64,000 nucleotides of DNA from Pseudomonas sp. RIT623. Its GTDB lineage: Bacteria; Pseudomonadota; Gammaproteobacteria; Pseudomonadales; Pseudomonadaceae. The DNA is taken from NCBI RefSeq assembly GCF_004519305.1, contig NZ_SOZA01000012.1, forward strand, positions 1 through 64,000, written 5' to 3'. Positions 53,076 to 61,577 of the stretch are shown piece after piece (position 1 is the first letter of the stretch; every line of letters begins with the position of its first letter). A program made the position numbers and the translations under genes. The notes below the pieces were generated by a model. That model was not told the origin of the DNA. It made no database searches and saw only the letters and a list, made by a program, of their open reading frames with translations.

Positions 53076-54400
53076 ATTCAGTGATCGTCGTCGACGACGA
53101 AGCCAGCATCCGCACCGCGGTGGAGCAGTGGCTGAGCCTGTCGGGCTTCAGCGTGCAGCTGTTCGCCCGTGGCGAAGACTGCCTGGCCCGGCTGCCGCGC
53201 GATTTTCCCGGGGTGGTGCTCAGCGATGTGCGCATGCCTGGCCTGTCGGGCATGCAACTGCTCGAACGCCTGCGCCAGCTGGATCCCGACCTGCCGGTGA
53301 TCCTGCTCACCGGCCACGGCGACGTGCCGATGGCAGTGGAGGCCATGCGCAATGGCGCCTACGACTTCCTGGAAAAACCCTTCACCCCGCAACACCTGAT
53401 GGGCAGCCTGGGCCGCGCCCTGGAAAAGCGCCAGTTGGTGCTGGAAAACCGCCGTCTGCACGAGCAGGCCGATCTCAAGGCGCAACTGGAGAGCACCTTG
53501 CTGGGCATGTCCCAGGGCTTGCAGCAGTTGCGCCGCCAGGTGCTCGAACTGGCCAGCCTGCCGGTCAACGTGCTGATCCGTGGTGAGACCGGCAGCGGCA
53601 AGGAACGCGTGGCCCGCTGCCTGCACGACTTCGGCCCGCGCGCCGACAAGCCGTTCGTCGCCCTCAACTGCGCGGCGATCCCCGAAAGCCTGTTCGAAGC
53701 CGAACTGTTCGGCCATGAAAGCGGTGCCTTCACCGGCGCCCAGGGCAAGCGCATCGGCAAGCTGGAGTACGCCAACGGCGGCACGCTGTTCCTCGACGAG
53801 ATCGAAAGCATGCCGCTGGCCCAGCAGGCCAAGTTGCTGCGGGTGATTCAGGAGCACAAGCTTGAGCGCCTGGGCGCCAACCAGAGCATCGAGGTGGACC
53901 TGCGAATCATCGCGGCGACCAAGCCTGACCTGCTGCAAGAGGCCCGTGCCGGACGCTTCCGCGAGGACCTGGCCTACCGCCTGAATGTCGCCGAACTGCG
54001 CCTGGCACCGCTGCGCGAACGACGTGAGGACATCCCGCTGCTGTTCGAGCACTTCGCCCGTGCCAGCGCCGAACGCCTGGGGCGCAACGCCTCGCCAGTG
54101 AGCGGTGCGCAGCTGGCGCACCTGCTGGCCCATGACTGGCCCGGCAATGTGCGGGAGCTGGCCAATGCCGCCGAACGCCATGCCCTGGGGCTGGATGCGC
54201 CAACCTTGGCCGCCGCGCCCCAGACGCACTCGCTGGCCGGGCAGATGGAGGCTTTCGAGGCCCAGTGCCTGCGTGCCGCGCTGCGCCAGCACAAGGGCGA
54301 GATCAAGGGGGTGATGGAAACACTGCAACTGCCCCGACGCACGTTGAACGAGAAAATGCAGCGACATGGGTTGGTGCGCGAGGATTTTCTCGGCGACTGA
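53069..54400 (+). CDS. mifR: Sigma-54-dependent response regulator (DctD/MifR type)
   Basis: NtrC-family activator of 443 residues. The receiver domain has phosphoacceptor Asp53 in VLSDVRMPG. The AAA+ domain has Walker A GETGSGKE (residues 172-179), the sigma-54 contact loop GAFTGA and the Walker B strand GGTLFLDEIE. The C-terminal Fis-type helix-turn-helix is in LQLPRRTLNEKMQRHG. It should activate the kgtP promoter downstream, which has a -24/-12 element and two upstream dyads. Confidence 0.9.
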   Translation: MLNSVIVVDDEASIRTAVEQWLSLSGFSVQLFARGEDCLARLPRDFPGVVLSDVRMPGLSGMQLLERLRQLDPDLPVILLTGHGDVPMAVEAMRNGAYDFLEKPFTPQHLMGSLGRALEKRQLVLENRRLHEQADLKAQLESTLLGMSQGLQQLRRQVLELASLPVNVLIRGETGSGKERVARCLHDFGPRADKPFVALNCAAIPESLFEAELFGHESGAFTGAQGKRIGKLEYANGGTLFLDEIESMPLAQQAKLLRVIQEHKLERLGANQSIEVDLRIIAATKPDLLQEARAGRFREDLAYRLNVAELRLAPLRERREDIPLLFEHFARASAERLGRNASPVSGAQLAHLLAHDWPGNVRELANAAERHALGLDAPTLAAAPQTHSLAGQMEAFEAQCLRAALRQHKGEIKGVMETLQLPRRTLNEKMQRHGLVREDFLGD

Positions 54401-54403
54401 TAA

Positions 54404-54447
54404 GCGGACTTCCGCCTATTCGACAGGGTGAGTGAGCGAAACTTCGC
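54404..54447 (+). promoter_or_regulatory. Two upstream activator sites for the NtrC-type regulator
   Basis: Dyads gcgga-ct-tccgc (54404-54415) and gcgaa-ac-ttcgc (54436-54447) are each followed by ctatt. Their centres are 32 bases apart, about three helical turns, so both face the same side of the DNA. They lie 160-200 bases before the -24/-12 promoter, a normal enhancer distance. Confidence 0.65.
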
Positions 54448-54606
54448 CTATTGATCACGGCATTGCCGGGGCTGCCTTGCAGCCCTTCGCCGGCACGGCC
54501 GGCGCCTACAGCAATCGCGTCACGCCAGGAGTTACGCCGCTTCTGTGGCAGCCGACCTTGCCGATGAACGGCCTTCACGCCCCCGAATGGATCATTGCGC
54601 ACCCAT

Positions 54607-54624
54607 TTGGCACAGCTTCTGCAA
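54607..54624 (+). promoter_or_regulatory. Sigma-54 promoter of kgtP
   Basis: ttggcacagcttctgcaa keeps the TGGCAC and TGCA elements with exact GG-to-GC spacing of a -24/-12 promoter. It is 60 bases upstream of the kgtP start. Confidence 0.8.
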
Positions 54625-54683
54625 AACCCTTCTCAAGCTGCGCTCAGGCGCGCTCCACAAAAACAACGAGAAGGTATCCCCTG

Positions 54684-56003
54684 ATGGATAACGCCAGCAC
54701 TCTGCCCACCGGGGCGGCCGTTGCACCCGCCGCGGAAAAATCCACCGCCAGCCGCCTCAAATCGATCTTCAGTGGTTCCATCGGCAACATGGTCGAATGG
54801 TACGACTGGTATGTCTACGCCGCATTCTCGCTGTACTTCGCCAAGGCCTTCTTCCCAGCTGGCGACACCACCGCGCAACTGCTCAACACCGCCGCGATCT
54901 TCGCCGTGGGCTTCCTCATGCGCCCGATCGGTGGCTGGCTGATGGGCCTGTACGCCGACCGCAAGGGCCGCAAGGCGGCGCTGATGGCCTCGGTACTGCT
55001 GATGTGCGCCGGCTCCCTGGTCATCGCCCTGACCCCTGGCTACGAAACCATTGGCGTCGCCGCGCCGATCCTGCTGGTGGTCGCCCGCCTGCTCCAGGGG
55101 CTGTCGGTGGGCGGTGAATACGGCACCTCGGCCACCTACCTCAGCGAGATGGCCAGCAAGGACCGCCGTGGTTTCTTCTCCAGCTTCCAATACGTGACGC
55201 TGATCTCCGGCCAGCTCATCGCCCTGGCGGTGCTGATCATCCTGCAGAACGTGCTGACCACCGAAGAGCTCTACGCCTGGGGCTGGCGCGTGCCGTTCGT
55301 GATCGGCGCGCTGTGCGCGGTGGTCGCGCTGTACCTGCGCCGCGGCATGGAAGAAACCGCCTCCTTCACCAAGAAGGAGAAGTCCAAGGAAAGCCTGATG
55401 CGCACCCTGATGCGCCACCCCAAGGAGCTGCTGACCGTGGTCGGCCTGACCATGGGCGGCACCCTGGCCTTCTACACCTACACCACCTACATGCAGAAGT
55501 ACCTGGTCAACACCGTGGGCATGAGCATCAGCGACTCGACCACCATCTCGGCGGCCACGCTGTTCCTGTTCATGTGCCTGCAGCCGGTGATCGGCGGCCT
55601 GTCCGACAAGATCGGCCGACGCCCGATCCTGATCGCCTTCGGCGTGCTGGGCACCCTGTTCACCGTGCCGATCCTCAGCACCCTGCACACCATCCAGACC
55701 TGGTGGGGCGCGTTCTTCCTGATCATGGCGGCGCTGATCATCGTCAGTGGCTACACCTCGATCAACGCGGTGGTCAAAGCCGAGTTGTTCCCCACCGAGA
55801 TCCGCGCCCTGGGCGTCGGCCTGCCCTATGCGCTGACCGTGTCGATCTTCGGCGGCACCGCCGAATACGTGGCCCTGTGGTTCAAGAGCAACGGCATGGA
55901 GACCGGTTTCTACTGGTATGTCACCGGCTGCATCGCCTGCTCGCTGCTGGTGTACGCGACCATGAAGGACACCAAGCAACACTCGCGGATCACCACTGAC
56001 TGA
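54684..56003 (+). CDS. kgtP: Alpha-ketoglutarate permease KgtP (MFS)
   Basis: Proton-coupled uptake of alpha-ketoglutarate by a major-facilitator transporter of the metabolite:H+ symporter family. The 439 residues give twelve membrane segments, with the first conserved stretch SGSIGNMVEWYDWYVYAAFS (about 23-42), the loop motif YADRKGRKAALM (about 91-102) and LLQGLSVGGEYG (about 136-147). The start MDNASTLPTG fits the known N terminus; the frame is open 84 codons upstream but spans the promoter. Expression is predicted to need sigma-54 and the adjacent regulator. Confidence 0.92.
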   Translation: MDNASTLPTGAAVAPAAEKSTASRLKSIFSGSIGNMVEWYDWYVYAAFSLYFAKAFFPAGDTTAQLLNTAAIFAVGFLMRPIGGWLMGLYADRKGRKAALMASVLLMCAGSLVIALTPGYETIGVAAPILLVVARLLQGLSVGGEYGTSATYLSEMASKDRRGFFSSFQYVTLISGQLIALAVLIILQNVLTTEELYAWGWRVPFVIGALCAVVALYLRRGMEETASFTKKEKSKESLMRTLMRHPKELLTVVGLTMGGTLAFYTYTTYMQKYLVNTVGMSISDSTTISAATLFLFMCLQPVIGGLSDKIGRRPILIAFGVLGTLFTVPILSTLHTIQTWWGAFFLIMAALIIVSGYTSINAVVKAELFPTEIRALGVGLPYALTVSIFGGTAEYVALWFKSNGMETGFYWYVTGCIACSLLVYATMKDTKQHSRITTD

Positions 56004-56022
56004 TCCAGGTTCGCGGAACGTG

Positions 56023-56057
56023 AAAAGGGTCGCCCCGGTTGACGAGGCGCCCCTTTC
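56023..56057. terminator. Bidirectional terminator
   Basis: The stem aaaagggtcgcc/ggcgcccctttc, with one mismatch and A/T runs on both sides, lies between kgtP and the convergent membrane-protein gene. Confidence 0.7.
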
Positions 56058-56066
56058 TGCTGCTGC

Positions 56067-56819
56067 TCAGGACATCTCCACCACCCGCACCGGCTCACGT
56101 CGCTGGTAATAGGTGGCCATCACCACCAGCACCAACAGCACCCCACCCAGCACCGCCGACGAACCGATGGTGCCGAAGTCCAGTCCGCCTTTTTCGTGCG
56201 ATTTGGTCAGCACGTCGCCCAGCGTTGCGCCGAACGGGCGGGTTAGGACGAAGGCGATCCAGAACAGCACCACGCCAGAGATCTTCGTCCAGTAGCGGGC
56301 GCCGGCCACCACCGCGATGGCCACGCCGATCAGCAGCGCGCCGCCAGCGAAGCCCAGCCCCGAGTCATCCGCCAGGTAATCACCCAGCGCGGTGCCCAGG
56401 GTATTGGAGAACAGGATCGCCACCCAGTAGAACAACTCGCCGCCCCGGTTGCCGATGCGATTGACGTCCAGCGGATTGCCGCTCAGGCGCCACAGGGCGA
56501 AGGTCAGCAGCAGAATGCCGATCAGCAACGCCGAGCCCGTCGCGTAGCCCAGGCCCAAGGTGCGGTCCATGAAGTCGGACATCGTGGTGCCGGCGGTGCT
56601 GGTGGAAAGGATCACCAGCCAGTACAGCATCGGGTGGTAGCGGCGCGAGTAGAGCTGGGTGACCAGCGTCACCAGGAACACGCTGATCAGCAGCAGCGAA
56701 CTCATGGCGTAGCCGATGTTCAAGGTCATCGACAACAGGTCGCCGGCCGTCTCGCCAAGGGTGGTTGCGCAGATCTTCATGACCCAGAAGGCCAGGGTGA
56801 TTTGCGGGAGTTTGTTCAT
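56067..56819 (-). CDS. Four-repeat integral membrane protein (COG4705-like)
   Basis: A 250-residue membrane protein with about eight hydrophobic segments. Each pair is preceded by a related glycine-acidic loop: TTLGETAGD (about residue 18), TAGTTMSDF (about 75), NTLGTALGDYL (about 140) and FGATLGDVL (about 200). This internal fourfold repeat suggests a pore or channel-like fold. I start at MNKLPQITLAFW; the frame continues 24 codons upstream. The family is uncharacterised as far as I can say. Confidence 0.8.
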   Translation of the reverse strand: MNKLPQITLAFWVMKICATTLGETAGDLLSMTLNIGYAMSSLLLISVFLVTLVTQLYSRRYHPMLYWLVILSTSTAGTTMSDFMDRTLGLGYATGSALLIGILLLTFALWRLSGNPLDVNRIGNRGGELFYWVAILFSNTLGTALGDYLADDSGLGFAGGALLIGVAIAVVAGARYWTKISGVVLFWIAFVLTRPFGATLGDVLTKSHEKGGLDFGTIGSSAVLGGVLLVLVVMATYYQRREPVRVVEMS

Positions 56820-57071
56820 CGTTGTGCCGCTCCAGGGATGGGGTGCGGCGATGGTGAACAGCCAAGGCTGAAAAATCGGTTGGCCGTGCATGAAAAATGT
56901 GTTGTTCGAACGCGACGAGTGGTTGCGAGCGTTAATTGCCCATTAATGGCTGGCGCGGATGCTGTGAACCTGTAGCAGATCTACTCCGCCATTTCAGTTG
57001 CGCTGCCTGCCAGTCCTCATAAGGGAGGAAGTAACCACGGGCCAAACATCTAATAAATTGATTGATATACG

Positions 57072-57101
57072 CAAATTAATGCACTTTTTAATCAAATTAA
57101 T
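57072..57101 (+). promoter_or_regulatory. AT-rich promoter region with direct repeats
   Basis: The 340 bases from 56820 to 57159 hold no gene. The last 120 are markedly AT-rich and carry caaattaat twice (57072-57080 and 57093-57101), exactly 21 bases or two helical turns apart. This suggests a regulator binding site ahead of the small repeat protein. Confidence 0.45.
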
Positions 57102-57159
57102 AGGAGTAGCATTGATTCCACAGCAACAACAACCCACCGCATCCACTGGAGCAACGACC

Positions 57160-57408
57160 ATGAAAAACAAACTGATCCTCACCCTGGCCCTTTCGATCCT
57201 GGCTACCGGCGCCTTCGCCGAGGACGGCTTCGACCGCACCAACGCCCACAGCTTCGCCAGCGCGCAAAGCCAAGCAGTGAACTACGCAGAAGATGGCTTC
57301 GACCGCACCAACGGCCAACGCTTCGCCGAAGACGGCTTCGACCGCACCAATGCCCAGCGCCTCGCCGAGAACGGCTCCGAGCGCACCAACGCCCACCGCT
57401 TCAGCTAA
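57160..57408 (+). CDS. Small secreted repeat protein (AEDGFDRTN repeats)
   Basis: An 82-residue protein with a signal peptide (MKNKLILTLALSILATGAFA, residues 1-20). The mature part is almost entirely copies of a 13-residue unit, A-E-D-G-F-D-R-T-N-A-Q-R-F. Copies begin at about residues 21, 43, 56 and 69, with a 10-residue spacer after the first. Similar short repeats occur in other Pseudomonas proteins that, as I remember, carry the label phage infection protein. I cannot verify that link. The frame upstream of the ATG is promoter sequence. A hairpin follows at 57428. Confidence 0.8.
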   Translation: MKNKLILTLALSILATGAFAEDGFDRTNAHSFASAQSQAVNYAEDGFDRTNGQRFAEDGFDRTNAQRLAENGSERTNAHRFS

Positions 57409-57427
57409 TAGCCCAAGGCGTGCACCC

Positions 57428-57447
57428 AGCCCGGCATCTGCCGGGCT
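57428..57447 (+). terminator. Hairpin after the repeat-protein gene
   Basis: agcccggca-tc-tgccgggct is a perfect 9-base-arm stem. It lies 20 bases after the stop codon. No T-run follows, so termination is possible but not certain. Confidence 0.55.
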
Positions 57448-57527
57448 TGAGCATTTCCAGCCGGGCCAAGGCTTGGCACACTAGGCGTCTCGTCCCCCAC
57501 CAGGAAGGGCCTCAGGGCCTTGCGCAG

Positions 57528-58133
57528 ATGTATTACTACGAACCCACCAAAGGCCACGGCCTGCCCCATGATCCGTTCAACGCCATCGTCGGTCCCCGCC
57601 CCATCGGCTGGATCTCCAGCCACGACCGCGCAGGCCGCCTGAACCTGGCGCCCTACAGCTTCTTCAATGCCTTCAACTACATTCCGCCGATCGTCGGTTT
57701 CTGCAGCGTCGGGCGCAAAGACAGCCTGAACAACATCGAGCAGACCGGTGAGTTCGTCTGGAACCTGGCCACCCGCCCGCTGGCCGAGCAGATGAACCAG
57801 AGCTGCGCGGCCGTGGCCGCGGATGTCGACGAGTTCGTCCTCAGCGGCCTGACCCCGAGCGCTTCGCGGCTGGTCGGCGTGCCGCGGGTGGGGGAAAGCC
57901 CGGTGAGCTTCGAGTGCAAGGTGAGCCAGATCGTTCAGCTCAAGCGCGCCGACCAGGCACTGGTGCCCAGCTGGCTGATCCTCGGCGAAGTGGTGGCCGT
58001 GCACATTGCCCAACACCTGCTCAAGGACGGCATCTACGACACCGCCGCTGCCGAGCCGATCCTGCGCGGTGGTGGCCCGGCGGACTACTTCGCCCTGGGC
58101 GAGCTGTTCAAGATGGCCCGCCCGCAAGCCTGA
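57528..58133 (+). CDS. Flavin reductase family protein
   Basis: FMN-binding split-barrel protein of 201 residues, DIM6/NTAB type. The N terminus reads MYYYEPTKGHGLPHDPFNAI, and the FMN-binding core includes PRPIGWISS and NLAPYSFFNAFNYIPP. The closing HIAQHLLKDGIYD precedes GGPADYFALGELFKMARP. These proteins reduce flavin with NAD(P)H for a partner oxygenase or act on their own substrate. No partner oxygenase is adjacent. The ATG follows a modest ribosome site, and the longer frame is not family-like. Confidence 0.87.
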   Translation: MYYYEPTKGHGLPHDPFNAIVGPRPIGWISSHDRAGRLNLAPYSFFNAFNYIPPIVGFCSVGRKDSLNNIEQTGEFVWNLATRPLAEQMNQSCAAVAADVDEFVLSGLTPSASRLVGVPRVGESPVSFECKVSQIVQLKRADQALVPSWLILGEVVAVHIAQHLLKDGIYDTAAAEPILRGGGPADYFALGELFKMARPQA

Positions 58134-58367
58134 TCAGAAGATCAGCTCGCCTTCCTCGCCGACGCCCTGCAAGCGTTCGAGCTCGGCACTGGCGGCCTCG
58201 TCGGCCGCCAGTGCGCTGTTGAACACTTGCCCGTCGAGGACCTTGTGAAAGCGCGGCGCACCGCCCAGGTTCAGGGCCTTGACCGCGATTGCGGCGTTGT
58301 AGCCGCCGCCTTCCACCGGGACCATCGCCGAAACCGCTTCGAAGTGGGGGAATTCCTTACGTGCCAT
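58134..58367 (-). CDS. Small hypothetical protein (77 aa)
   Basis: A 77-residue soluble protein with no motif I recognise. The N-terminal half (KEFPHFEAVSAMVPVEGGGYNAAIAV) looks like a small beta-sheet unit. The C-terminal part is an acidic helix rich in Ala and Glu (ADEAASAELERL). It abuts the flavin reductase gene with no gap and faces it. Confidence 0.65.
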   Translation of the reverse strand: MARKEFPHFEAVSAMVPVEGGGYNAAIAVKALNLGGAPRFHKVLDGQVFNSALAADEAASAELERLQGVGEEGELIF

Positions 58368-58409
58368 GCTGCACTCCGCCTGATTGATCGAGGGGCGGCA
58401 TTCTACACA

Positions 58410-58703
58410 TTAAGCGAAGGTGTGAAGGTCAAGGCTGCTGACCACCTGTGCCTGCACCAGCTCGGCAAACACCTCCAGGGTCGGCGAAGCGAAATAACCA
58501 CTCATCGCCTGCTGGTCACGCCAGCTGCCACTGAGCAGCCACAAGTCGGCGTCGACTTGCGAGCGCTGCACGCTGAAACTCAGGCAGCCAGGCGCGCGCA
58601 GCGATGGCTCGAGCAGGTCGCGCAGGCGCATGCCGAGTTCCGCCGAACGACCGTTGCTGGCACGGATCAAAGCCAGGTGTGTGACCGGTTGCTGCTGGGT
58701 CAT
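58410..58703 (-). CDS. Antibiotic biosynthesis monooxygenase (ABM) family protein
   Basis: A 97-residue dimeric ferredoxin-like protein of the ABM/quinol monooxygenase type. The conserved pattern is visible as VTHLALIRASNGRSAELG at the start, then LRAPGCLSFSVQRSQVD in the middle and FASPTLEVFAELV in the last helix. The MTQQQPV start is preferred; an upstream frame of 52 codons crosses the divergent promoter. It is divergent from the AraC-family gene, its likely regulator. Confidence 0.85.
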   Translation of the reverse strand: MTQQQPVTHLALIRASNGRSAELGMRLRDLLEPSLRAPGCLSFSVQRSQVDADLWLLSGSWRDQQAMSGYFASPTLEVFAELVQAQVVSSLDLHTFA

Positions 58704-58788
58704 GAACGATCTCCTTGACGCTAGGGGGCGAAAACAGGCTGCCAAGGTTAGGCGCCGCCCCGCGCGCGACGTTAGGCCATTACTGCCG

Positions 58789-58832
58789 GGCGATTGCCTG
58801 ATTCTGTCGCGCGGCAGGATCAGGCAATCGCC
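58789..58832. repeat. Inverted repeat in the ABM-araC intergenic region
   Basis: The perfect 14-base arms ggcgattgcctgat and atcaggcaatcgcc are separated by 16 bases that themselves pair partly (ctg/cag). The element lies 67 bases before the AraC-family start and could be an operator or a hairpin. Confidence 0.6.
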
Positions 58833-58898
58833 GTGCAGCTTTCGACTAGCGCCGGGCATTGCCCAAACCTATGCTGCGCAGCAATAGAGGAAGCCAAC

Positions 58899-59819
58899 AT
58901 GACCCTGTCCCTGCCCTTCGACCCGACCCTGGAACCCCAACGCCAGGCACTGGCCACGCTGATCCAGCGCCACGCCGGCGAGCCCCATGGCCCGGCCTCG
59001 GCCATCGACGACCTGTACCTTGCGTGTTACCAGGAGGACATTCGCGGCATGCCCGCCCTGGCCCAACCGGCGCTGTGCATCCTGGCCCAGGGCAGCAAGA
59101 CGCTGATCCTCGGCGATGAGCATTACGCCTACGATCCGTTGCACTACATGGTAGTGTCGGTGACTTTGCCGATCAGCGGGGCGTTGCTCAAGGCCAGCCC
59201 GGAGCAACCGGCCCTGGCGCTGCGCCTGGATATCGACCCGGCGCACCTGAGCCAGTTGATCGCCGAAAGCAGCCCGATGGTGGTGCCCAATCGCCCATCC
59301 GGGCGCGGCTTGTACGTGGAAAAGACCGATCCGCAGTTGCTCGATGCGCTGATCCGCCTGGTCCAGCTGCTGGATTCGCCGCGCGACATTCCGATCCTCG
59401 CCCCCTTGATCCGCCGCGAGATCTTCTACCGCCTGCTGCGCGGCCCCCAGGGCCACCGCCTGTACGAGATCGCCCTGGCCAACAGCCAGACCCACCGGGT
59501 GTCCCAGGCCATCGCCTGGCTCAACCAGCACTATCAGCAGCCGCTGCGCATCGAGGACCTGGCCCGCGAGGTCAACCTCAGCACCTCGACCTTGCATCAT
59601 CGTTTCAAGGCGGTGACCTCGATGAGCCCGTTGCAGTACCAGAAACAGTTGCGCCTGCAGGAGGCGCGGCGGCTGATGCTCAACGATGGCCTGGAAGCGG
59701 CGGTGGCGGGATATCGGGTCGGCTACGAAAGCCCGTCGCAGTTCAGCCGCGAGTACAGCCGCCTGTATGGCGCTCCGCCAATCCGCGATGTGGCCAGGCT
59801 GCGCGCGCATGCGGGCTGA
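58899..59819 (+). CDS. AraC-family transcriptional regulator
   Basis: A 306-residue regulator with an AraC-type N-terminal cupin domain (about 30-190; PALCILAQGSKTLILGDEHY). Two helix-turn-helix motifs occupy the C terminus: IEDLAREVNLSTSTLHHRFK (about 228-247) and a second ending in VGYESPSQFSREYSRLYG. The effector is unknown. Divergent orientation with the ABM-family gene and the palindrome between them suggest that this is the target. Confidence 0.9.
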   Translation: MTLSLPFDPTLEPQRQALATLIQRHAGEPHGPASAIDDLYLACYQEDIRGMPALAQPALCILAQGSKTLILGDEHYAYDPLHYMVVSVTLPISGALLKASPEQPALALRLDIDPAHLSQLIAESSPMVVPNRPSGRGLYVEKTDPQLLDALIRLVQLLDSPRDIPILAPLIRREIFYRLLRGPQGHRLYEIALANSQTHRVSQAIAWLNQHYQQPLRIEDLAREVNLSTSTLHHRFKAVTSMSPLQYQKQLRLQEARRLMLNDGLEAAVAGYRVGYESPSQFSREYSRLYGAPPIRDVARLRAHAG

Positions 59820-59827
59820 TGATTGAC

Positions 59828-61465
59828 CTACCCTTGCACCGCTGCCTGCCACTGGCGTTGATCCACCTGGATCAACGTAGGCCCCTGGCGCTCCGCCGCC
59901 CGCCCCAGCGCCGCCTGCAACTGCGCCACATCAGCGACATCCTCGGCCGCGGCGCCCAACGCCCGAGCCACGCCGGTGAAGTCCGGGGTATGGATGTCCA
60001 CACCTACCGGCTCGATCGCCCGGTTGACCATGTATTTCTTGATTTCCTCATACCCCTGGTTGTTCCACAGCAGCACGATCAGCGGCACCTGTGCCTCCAC
60101 GGCGCTGGCCAGCTCCGGCAGGGTGAACTGCAAGCCGCCGTCACCGATCAGGCACACCGCAGGCAGCCGCTCGGCCGGCGCCTCGGCACTGCCCAGCCAG
60201 GCGCCCATGGCCGCTGGCAAGGCATAGCCGAGGGTGCCGTAGCCGGTCGAGGCGTTGAACCAGCGGCGTGGCCGGGCCATGTCCAGGGTCAGGTTGCCGG
60301 TGTACACCGGCTGGGTCGAATCTCCCACCAGGATGGCATCCGGCAATGCCGCCAGGATGCCAGTGAGCAGGCGCGTCTGGCTCAGGGTCGGTTGGTCCCA
60401 GCTCGCGGCGTTGTCGGCCCGCAGGCGGGCAGCCCGCGCAGCGCCCCAGCGGGCATCGCGAAGCGGCTGCCCTTGCATCGGCAAGGCCACCAGCAACGCC
60501 TCGAGCGCCTGCTCGGCATCCGCCACCAGGGCCAGCTCGGGCAGGTAGTTGCGCACGGTCTGATCGGGGTCAATGTCGATGCGCAGCAGGCTGCCGGGGA
60601 TCGCGAAGCCCCCTTTGAAGGTCACGTCGTAGTCGGTCTCGGCAAGCTCAGTGCCGATCGCCAGCACCACATCGGCCTCGGCCACCAGCGCGCGGGTGGC
60701 CGGCAAGGTCTGGGTCGAGCCGATCTGCAACGGATGATTCGCCGGCAGCAGGCCCTTGGCATTGATGGTCAGGGCCACGGGTGCCTGTAGGTACTCGGCC
60801 AGGCGGGCAAGCGCTGGGCCGGCAGACAAGGCGCCACCGCCGGCAAGCAGCAACGGCCGCTGGGCCTTGGCCAGGCGCGCGGCCATCTGCTGCACCGCCA
60901 GCGGCGCGGCCCCCGCGCGGGCGGTACGCACCGGGCGTGCGGCCAGCAAGTGATCGGCCTGCTCGACCAGCACATCCAGCGGAATCTCGATATGCACCGG
61001 GCGCGGCCGGGCGCCGTCGAACACGGCGAAGGCGCGGGCCAGCACCTGAGGCAGGTCATCGGCACTCATCAGGGTCTGCGAGAAGGCTGATACACCCGCC
61101 ACCAAAGCGGACTGGTTGGGTAACTCGTGCAACTTGCCACGCCCGCCGCCCAGTTGGTCGCGGGACTGCACACTGGAAATCACCAGCATCGGAATCGAGT
61201 CAGCATAGGCCTGGCCCATGGCCGTGGTGATATTGGTCATACCCGGCCCGGTGATGATGAAGCACACCCCGGGCTTGCCACGGGTGCGCGCGTAGCCGTC
61301 GGACATGAACCCGGCGCCCTGCTCGTGGCGCGGAGTCACATGGCGGATCGACGACGCCGCCAGGCCACGGTACAGCTCGACGGTATGCACGCCAGGAATA
61401 CCGAAGACATGGTCGACACCATAGCCTTCGAGGAGTTTGACCAGCACTTCGCCACAGGTTGCCAT
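59828..61465 (-). CDS. TPP-dependent decarboxylase, AruI-like (5-guanidino-2-oxopentanoate decarboxylase)
   Basis: Thiamine diphosphate enzyme of the acetolactate synthase superfamily, 545 residues. The catalytic Glu48 lies in PRHEQGAGFMSDGYAR, and the TPP/Mg motif is GDGGLQFTLPELASAVEA, with NNQGY closing it. The start MATCGEVLVKLLEGYGVDHV closely resembles P. aeruginosa AruI, which decarboxylates 2-ketoarginine in the arginine transaminase pathway. No aruH or aruRS genes are near, so the name is a best match only. A LysR-type gene is divergent from it. Confidence 0.8.
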   Translation of the reverse strand: MATCGEVLVKLLEGYGVDHVFGIPGVHTVELYRGLAASSIRHVTPRHEQGAGFMSDGYARTRGKPGVCFIITGPGMTNITTAMGQAYADSIPMLVISSVQSRDQLGGGRGKLHELPNQSALVAGVSAFSQTLMSADDLPQVLARAFAVFDGARPRPVHIEIPLDVLVEQADHLLAARPVRTARAGAAPLAVQQMAARLAKAQRPLLLAGGGALSAGPALARLAEYLQAPVALTINAKGLLPANHPLQIGSTQTLPATRALVAEADVVLAIGTELAETDYDVTFKGGFAIPGSLLRIDIDPDQTVRNYLPELALVADAEQALEALLVALPMQGQPLRDARWGAARAARLRADNAASWDQPTLSQTRLLTGILAALPDAILVGDSTQPVYTGNLTLDMARPRRWFNASTGYGTLGYALPAAMGAWLGSAEAPAERLPAVCLIGDGGLQFTLPELASAVEAQVPLIVLLWNNQGYEEIKKYMVNRAIEPVGVDIHTPDFTGVARALGAAAEDVADVAQLQAALGRAAERQGPTLIQVDQRQWQAAVQG

Positions 61466-61577
61466 TATCGAATACCCGATTCTTGTTGAAATCGGTGTTC
61501 ATGGAAGCAACTGCGCGCTACCGCCACAATGCAAAAAAACACATACTAGCCATGACTTGAAAACATGGCTGACCTAC

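Noticed and set aside
53078..54367. 429-codon minus-strand frame opposite the NtrC-type regulator
   Set aside because: The plus-strand gene has all functional motifs; the antisense product is compositionally biased.
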